Assembly: GCA_001701225.1 (NCBI GenBank)
Contig: DAAQ01000021.1
Coordinates: forward strand, 119,237 to 183,236
Direction: 5' to 3'
Length of the DNA: 64,000 nucleotides
DNA from: Bacteroidales bacterium H5
GTDB lineage: Bacteria > Bacteroidota > Bacteroidia > Bacteroidales > Muribaculaceae
The notes under the pieces are model-generated. The model saw nothing but the letters and a program-made list of their open reading frames with translations. It searched no databases and was not told the DNA's origin. Below, one piece after another: positions 62,765-64,000 of this stretch. Both the position numbers and the translations under genes were made by a program. Each line of letters opens with the position of its first letter. Position 1 is the stretch's first letter.

Positions 62765-63121
62765 ATGGATGACTTTTCTAAATTTATAAAGGATGTGAGA
62801 CTTACCTATGATAAAGAAAGTCTTATAAGGAAAGTGGCTGATGCTATCTCAACCGCAAATACTCTGCAAAAAGTTATTTATCTAAATGGAGAGCGAGATA
62901 GGCTGCAATCGGAATGTAACTGGTTGTTATTCATAAAACAATTATCTCCGACCATAGATGTAGCAGGCGATCTCAGATTTAGGCAGGAGTTATTACATAA
63001 AATTGGACGGCTACTCAATCAATTGGGGAATGACGCGCTTGCCGATGAAACGCAGATAACCGCTGCTGACATTGAACGCAAGAGGTTGGAAGATCAACGA
63101 GGGAAACAAAACCTGTATTAG
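62765..63121 (+). CDS. Hypothetical protein
   Basis: A 118-residue helical protein (MDDFSKFIKDVRLTYDKESL...), without signal or membrane segments, of unknown function. It follows the regulator remnant by 50 bp. Its opening resembles no family I know. Confidence 0.45.
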   Translation: MDDFSKFIKDVRLTYDKESLIRKVADAISTANTLQKVIYLNGERDRLQSECNWLLFIKQLSPTIDVAGDLRFRQELLHKIGRLLNQLGNDALADETQITAADIERKRLEDQRGKQNLY

Positions 63122-63547
63122 ACCTGCATTTTCTGCATTATCTGCATAATCAGGCAAGTCGCCATATAGTCGATTATAAGTTGCGTTCTCACTGGTAGAG
63201 AACAGGTGGTATGCTGGTATGGAACTGGTATAGTACTCGTATGGTACTTGCGTTTCGTTTTGTCGAAATTTAGGCGATTGTGCTTAAGCTTTGGGGGAGG
63301 AGAGGATTACCAAGATGTCCTTCTTGTCCTGCCTAATATATTGGTTTAGGTTTAGTCGGGCATATATAAAGCCCGAACCAAATCAAAATACAAAAGGCGA
63401 GCCTCGAATCCAATTACAAGTTGGTGCCGAAGTTCGCTATATGAGTTAGCAATTGAAGCCTTCCGGTCGAAACCTTACCTTAGATTTTCAGTGTTAAATA
63501 GGCTCGATTTACGAAAGCGCGGCGGTGTCGAAACTTCACAATTAGTT
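63122..63547. other. Intergenic stretch without a gene
   Basis: About 425 bp hold no convincing reading frame. A hairpin TCGGGC (63356-63361) / GCCCGA (63371-63376) sits in the middle and may end transcription from the plus-strand gene. Short TGGTATG-like repeats lie near 63210-63250. Nothing else is seen. Confidence 0.4.
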
Positions 63548-64000
63548 TCATTCTATATATTCACCGTATCCATCGCGAAGTCTATTGAGTGACTGGGATA
63601 AGCCTGAGAGTCCAGGGAATAATGTTTCTGACGATATGTTCATCTGTAAAAGTAGCTTTGTGATTCCTAATTTCAAAGCGTTTGGAATAGTAATCTTAAA
63701 CATTATGATATTATCATTATGCGCTTTGTATCTTTTGTCGTGAGAATACTCGACAAATTTAGAAAATTCTATGGGATTAAAATGATCATCTGTTCTGTTG
63801 AACCCAGCACCCGGTATATAATTATCAAGGTTATACTTAAATGGAACAGAAATATCAGTAGGCATTAAAAAAAGACCCTGTTGAATAGATAATCGTTCAT
63901 TGCTCATCTTAGGTTTAATAGCAATGATTTGTTGAGGACATTCACCACGTCTGTAAACATTTCCTATAAATGAATTTGCATTAGTAGTGGTGCGATAAAA
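63548..64000 (-). CDS. FRG domain protein, C-terminal part (runs off the window)
   Basis: The frame is open through 64000, reading RTTTNANSFIGNVYRRGECP and then SNERLSIQQGLFLMPTDI. The end, FKITIPNALKLGITKLLL then ETLFPGLSGLSQSL, matches the C-terminal pattern of FRG-domain proteins. FRG proteins are found in defence islands with unknown chemistry. The start and the N-terminal part lie beyond the window. Confidence 0.6.
   Translation of the reverse strand, partial: FYRTTTNANSFIGNVYRRGECPQQIIAIKPKMSNERLSIQQGLFLMPTDISVPFKYNLDNYIPGAGFNRTDDHFNPIEFSKFVEYSHDKRYKAHNDNIIMFKITIPNALKLGITKLLLQMNISSETLFPGLSGLSQSLNRLRDGYGEYIE

Overview
The window reads as a Bacteroidales chromosome, most likely a Muribaculaceae-type gut bacterium (inferred). 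Reasons: Bacteroidetes promoters (-33 TTTG, about 20 bp, -7 TAnnTTTG) precede many genes; there is a TonB receptor/DUF4249 pair, an UpxY antiterminator, DUF3987/DUF3408 mobilization genes and DUF4143 ATPases. No rRNA, tRNA or CRISPR array was recognised.

Region 1 (1-11,933) is mostly chromosomal backbone: a Wzx-type flippase and O-antigen ligase-like protein, a metallophosphatase/DUF3108 pair, thymidine kinase, Ssb, Maf, a TonB receptor with DUF4249 lipoprotein, a YjbR-like protein and an acyltransferase.

Region 2 (11,957-26,982) is the most unusual part. A 1264-residue helicase with a nuclease-like C terminus diverges from a plus-strand operon of about 11 kb. The operon starts with an UpxY/NusG-like antiterminator. 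It then encodes a small protein, a secreted protein, a membrane protein, a dynamin-like GTPase, two paralogous small GTPases, a tail-anchored coiled-coil protein, an M48 protease with a zinc ribbon, an FGE/SUMF1-like protein, a 132-residue protein with a Cys-containing tail, and a radical SAM/SPASM maturase. I read this as a GTPase-centred conflict or signalling system that includes a peptide-modification module.

Region 3 (26,977-34,364) holds the RtcB-PrfH RNA repair and ribosome rescue pair, a divergent WYL regulator, a GNAT enzyme, a superfamily 1 helicase with a nuclease-like C terminus, and a zinc alcohol dehydrogenase.

Region 4 (34,375-64,000) is an AT-richer defence and mobility island with much gene decay. 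It contains Fic proteins and Fic remnants, HEPN-like proteins, a Schlafen/AlbA_2 gene broken by a frameshift, and a type III-like restriction-modification operon with a small regulator and an interrupted ATPase. A mobilizable element follows (relaxase, MobC-like protein, candidate oriT, DUF3408, DUF3987, excisionase-like HTH, cargo, tyrosine recombinase, multi-HTH protein). The end holds DUF4143 ATPases with tandem repeats at their promoters, a HEPN-like gene and a truncated FRG-domain gene. Two genes carry in-frame TGA codons and three show frameshifts.
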